From: Gammaproteobacteria bacterium
GTDB taxonomy: Bacteria > Pseudomonadota > Gammaproteobacteria > Steroidobacterales > Foliamicaceae
Direction: 5' to 3'
Assembly (NCBI GenBank): GCA_009844425.1
Contig: VYBN01000022.1
Location: forward strand, 46,987-110,986
DNA: 64,000 nucleotides
Position 1 is the stretch's first letter. Each line of letters opens with the position of its first letter. Of the stretch, positions 62,376-64,000 are shown one piece after another. Made by a program: the position numbers and the translations under genes. The notes below the pieces were generated by a model that saw nothing but the letters and a program-made list of their open reading frames with translations, was not told the DNA's origin and searched no databases.

Positions 62376-64000
62376 ATGATGACGAAGTTGCATACGCAGC
62401 GGCGAGAGGAGCAAGCAATCGACCGTGGGATCTTTCGCGCGCGTGGCACGCGACTCATTCGCGCTCAGGTGGGCAGCACCCGCGGCATCTCAGCGGCTCT
62501 GGCGCTGACGTTCGTCACCGCAATAGCGGCGCCGATTGTGGAAGCCGGAACGATATCGGCATCTCGAACCCAAATCGTTGAGGCAGGCGGAATAACAACT
62601 GTGACCATCACGCCCCTAATCTCAGTTGACGGGGAGGGCCTCCCTGTTTCGATCTCGGCCGTAGTGGGCGGCGGCACTGCGGAAGCAGGGGTTGACTTTG
62701 TTGTTACTGCACTGGAAGGCGTTGCGTCTCCACCAAGCAATGGTTCCGTGCGTCTGGTCAGTCATTTCTCCAAAGCCAGAATCACCGCCAGAATCACCGC
62801 GGTGAGCGATTCCGCCGATGAGCCGAATGAGACCATACCGATTTCAGCCGAATCGTCCGAAAGTAGTGACAATTTCAACAATATAACGGTGACAATCACC
62901 GACGACGACCCCGCTCCCAAGGTGTCAGTGTCTTCGTCCGAAACGGTGGTCGAGGGCGCGGGGAACGTGAGCCTGACGGTGAGCCTTAGCAAAGAGAGCG
63001 GCAAGAAAGTGACGGTCGATTACGCCACCTCGAACGGCACGGCGGTAGCGGGACAGGACTACAGGGCCAAATCGGGCACACTGACCTTTGACCCAGGCGA
63101 TGAGCCGAAGAAGATTTCGGTGTCAATAATCGACGACAGCGTCAGCGAGTCTGATGAAAACTTCAAAGTCCGATTGAGCAATCCATCGAACGCGACACTG
63201 GGCAGCGCGGCATCGTCCACCGTGACGATCCGGGACAACGATTTGCCGGATGTGACGGTGTCTTACGCATCTGCGACGTACGAGGCCACTGAGGGCGGGG
63301 CCTCGGCAACGGTGACTGTGAAACTGAGTGCTGAACCCAAGCGGCAGGTGAATATTCCGATTGTGGTAACGCACAAGGCCGGCGCCTCAAACTCGGACCA
63401 TTCAGGAATTCCGGCGAAACTGACTTTCGGCGACAACGACACGACAAGGACCTTTACAGTGACCGCCACCGACGACAGCGTGAACGACGATGGCGAGTGG
63501 CTATCGTTGAGTTTCGGGAATCTGCCGGCGGGCGTGAAGGCTGGCAGCCCGGCCTCCGAGCGAGTGGACCTGATCGACAACGATGCGCCGAATGTGACGG
63601 TGTCTTACGTTTCGGCAAACTACCAGGCCACAGAGGGCGGGGCCTCGGCAACGGTGACAGTCAACCTAAGCGCCAAGCCGGAACGGCAGGTGCGGATTCC
63701 GATTGCCGTAACGCACAAGGCCGGCGCCTCAAGCGCCGACTATTCAGGAATTCCGGCAAACGTAATGTTCGGCGGCAGCGACACTTCCAAGACCTTTACC
63801 GTCACCGCCACAGATGACACGGTTGACGACGATGGGGAATGGCTGTCGTTGAGTTTCGGGAGCCTGCCGACGGGCGTAACGTTGGGCAACCCCGGCACCG
63901 AACGGGTGGACCTGATCGACAATGACGTGCCGAATGTGACGGTGTCTTACGTTTCGGCAAACTACCAGGCCACAGAGGGCGGGGCCTCGGCAACGGTGAC
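62376..64000 (+). CDS. Calx-beta repeat surface protein, N-terminal part
   Basis: An open frame runs from ATG 62376 to the right edge (541 complete codons) without a stop. About 35 basic residues precede a hydrophobic signal-like segment (ISAALALTFVTAIAAPIVEA). A Calx-beta-type domain follows (about 62930-63240), with DYATSNGTAVAGQDY, SGTLTFDPGD and NPSNATLG, then near-identical 114-residue units starting VTVSYxSAxYxATEGGAS. Such proteins are calcium-binding adhesins or matrix proteins, exported to the cell surface. ATG 62379 is also possible. The C-terminus and any sorting signal lie outside the window. Confidence 0.82.
   Translation, partial: MMTKLHTQRREEQAIDRGIFRARGTRLIRAQVGSTRGISAALALTFVTAIAAPIVEAGTISASRTQIVEAGGITTVTITPLISVDGEGLPVSISAVVGGGTAEAGVDFVVTALEGVASPPSNGSVRLVSHFSKARITARITAVSDSADEPNETIPISAESSESSDNFNNITVTITDDDPAPKVSVSSSETVVEGAGNVSLTVSLSKESGKKVTVDYATSNGTAVAGQDYRAKSGTLTFDPGDEPKKISVSIIDDSVSESDENFKVRLSNPSNATLGSAASSTVTIRDNDLPDVTVSYASATYEATEGGASATVTVKLSAEPKRQVNIPIVVTHKAGASNSDHSGIPAKLTFGDNDTTRTFTVTATDDSVNDDGEWLSLSFGNLPAGVKAGSPASERVDLIDNDAPNVTVSYVSANYQATEGGASATVTVNLSAKPERQVRIPIAVTHKAGASSADYSGIPANVMFGGSDTSKTFTVTATDDTVDDDGEWLSLSFGSLPTGVTLGNPGTERVDLIDNDVPNVTVSYVSANYQATEGGASATV
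63252..64000 (+). repeat. 342-bp tandem repeats within the Calx-beta gene
   Basis: GTGACGGTGTCTTAC begins units at 63252, 63594 and 63936, exactly 342 bp (114 codons) apart. Units 2 and 3 are identical over the visible 65 bp and unit 1 differs in scattered bases. The third unit is cut by the window edge. Confidence 0.85.

Noticed and set aside
62376..64000. Minus-strand reading frames across the Calx-beta repeats.
   Set aside because: They recur in every repeat unit as reflections of the plus-strand codon pattern, and have no start signals or domain features.
63252..64000. Regular repeats as a CRISPR array.
   Set aside because: The period is 342 bp, it is in frame, and there are no short repeat-spacer units. 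No CRISPR-like array was seen anywhere in the window.

Overview
The window is high-GC chromosomal DNA from a gammaproteobacterium, probably free-living or host-associated, aerobic and organotrophic. The assignment rests on conserved gene blocks: ubiE-ubiJ-ubiB beside DUF971-hslU-hslV-xerC-DUF484-dapF, and a rearranged form of the pyrE-dut-coaBC-radC-rpmB-rpmG neighbourhood. It also carries a large TonB-dependent receptor, two TAT-exported proteins and many small-molecule transporters. No phage structural genes, transposase gene or CRISPR array were seen.

Layout. 1-3.2 kb: an AT-richer minus-strand module (PLD-SF2 helicase, 75-aa protein, Rad50/DndD-like ATPase running off the left edge), a candidate defence system. 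3.2-11.5 kb: a radical SAM protein, a MacAB-like exporter split into two clusters around a small membrane protein and the queuosine-precursor transporter, and two GST-fold proteins. 11.5-14 kb: plsY, birA, coaX, then tRNA-Thr and tRNA-Met. 14-16.9 kb: an NgoMIV-type restriction-modification cassette with vsr and an orphan NadS-type regulator. 17-25.5 kb: redox enzymes, a DUF1838 protein, a PCP_red mini-protein, a DUF1015 protein, a flavin amine oxidase, and a fused salicylyl/2-aminobenzoyl-CoA monooxygenase-reductase with an enoyl-CoA hydratase. 25.4-29.5 kb: nucleotide and CoA biosynthesis, radC, a STAS protein and ribosomal proteins L28/L33. 29.7-43 kb: two tandem Na+/solute symporters, 5-oxoprolinase, two SLC13-type transporters with TrkA_C domains, a ferredoxin-reductase-like flavoprotein and a divergent ribonucleotide-reductase-like protein. 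43-48 kb: trpDCFB and trpA, separated by an antisense lipoprotein gene. 48.4-56.3 kb: ubiquinone genes, HslVU protease, XerC and DapF. 56.4-59.2 kb: a secreted RidA-like protein, a Uma2-family protein and a HEPN/MNT pair. 59.4-64 kb: a TonB-dependent receptor and the start of a Calx-beta repeat protein that runs off the right edge.

The most unusual theme is a set of dispersed palindromic repeats. In family A (four copies) each element has a related ~50-nt core flanked by 24-30 bp arms that are perfectly complementary within a copy but unrelated between copies; all four lie 4-38 nt after a stop codon. Family B is a short GC-rich palindrome found between genes and also inside the birA and trpB reading frames. 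Family C has nested palindromes around a GCAAGGCGC core; two copies lie inside a 265-bp element with 32-bp terminal inverted repeats that separates ubiE from ubiJ. All coordinates, translations and repeat comparisons were read by eye; no database search was run, and family names rest on recognised motifs.
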